A stretch of DNA of 64,000 nucleotides, from contig NC_135774.1 in NCBI RefSeq assembly GCF_028453695.1, forward strand, positions 12,772,001 to 12,836,000, written 5' to 3'. The notes beneath the pieces were generated by a model, which was given only the letters and a program-made list of their open reading frames with translations, was not told the origin of the DNA and ran no database searches. The position numbers were made by a program, and so were the translations under genes. Shown piece after piece: positions 63,509-64,000 of the stretch; the stretch's first letter is position 1; the number at the start of each line of letters is the position of its first letter. This stretch comes from Augochlora pura (lineage: Eukaryota > Arthropoda > Insecta > Hymenoptera > Halictidae).

Positions 63509-64000
63509 ATATTACTTAAATTATATATTATATTTAATTTATTCAAATCAGAATTTATTCAAAGTCTGTGACAGATTTAGGTGTTTGGTTTATTCTTGTG
63601 AGCTTGTTTTATAAATTATTGTAGTGCTCGTAAAAGGAAGAGGATGTTGTGGACGATTTCTCATTTTAAAAATGAAATATTTATCACAATTATACTGTAG
63701 ATCTTTTTAAGTAAATTCTCATTTTCGTAATTATACAAAAGAATTGAAAGCAAATTTCCATTGTCACTTAAAAAATTCTTCTCTCTTCAAATATTCTTTT
63801 TTTTTAAAATAAAATAAAAAGGAGGCTGTCAAATCAGCTCGCGATTTAAATATATAAAAATCCACAGTATAGCAAATATAATTTTTCTTTGACTAGTAAG
63901 ACAAATACCTGAAAATAATTAATAACTGAAATTTATCTACAAAGACATTCTCGCGTATTTCCCCAAAGATCGTCCGTCTTCCGATTCATCCCCGAAAAAG
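63509..64000. other. No gene seen
   Basis: AT-rich sequence without a recognisable exon, repeat or RNA gene. Confidence 0.6.

Noticed and set aside
1..64000. tRNA, rRNA, microRNA and CRISPR features
   Set aside because: A read-through by eye showed no clear tRNA B-box context, known microRNA or CRISPR spacing; a covariance-model search would be needed to exclude them.

Overview
This is eukaryotic, intron-rich and very gene-poor DNA. GC-rich, CpG-rich blocks alternate with long AT-rich stretches, and there are many CT/GA, CG and poly-C microsatellites. Small transposon relics flanked by TTAA are common. There are no bacterial-style operons, and no intact transposase or polymerase gene was seen. 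The style, together with a tensin-type C1 exon pair, points to an arthropod, most likely an insect and plausibly a hymenopteran (bee, wasp or ant). That placement is inference.

The only coding sequence I can defend is a pair of + strand exons (3858-3966 and 5253-5290) joined by a 1286-bp intron. Together they encode 49 residues with nearly all zinc ligands of a C1 domain. The ligand spacing (HX12CX2CX10CX2CX4HX2C) is that of the C1 domain of tensin-2-like proteins. The other exons of this gene were not found. The rest of the window may be intron of the same gene or intergenic DNA. All other long open frames lie in GC-rich or low-complexity DNA and are open in several frames at once, so I treat them as chance.

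The dominant biology is a population of roughly 15 short elements (about 180-310 bp) bounded by TTAA, most with inverted ends starting CCCTTTGC or a variant. This structure is expected of piggyBac-type non-autonomous elements (MITEs). The best evidence is a nested pair at 59302-59755: a 221-bp element sits in a TTAA site inside an older element, and a second copy of the older element at 19217-19429 preserves the empty site. Three further elements lie in a row at 32224-33052, one apparently hosting a 28-bp minisatellite. One element lies between the two C1 exons.

Layout: 1-3857, tandem repeats and one MITE upstream of the C1 exons; 3858-5290, C1 exon pair with a MITE in the intron; 5291-17700, non-coding with a purine tract, a pogo-like relic, one MITE and a GC-rich possible promoter block; 17750-18460, degenerate minisatellite; 19217-24013, MITEs and a decayed ~180-bp tandem array; 24014-32223, mostly featureless; 32224-34966, MITE cluster; 35000-51950, mostly featureless with microsatellites and a dispersed ~390-bp repeat; 51955-52790, a TTTCAC-type minisatellite; 54492-55850, two MITEs; 58294-59755, a dense block of MITEs and a ~145-bp tandem array; 59756-64000, a GC-rich block, a possible larger relic and a 157-bp tandem duplication.
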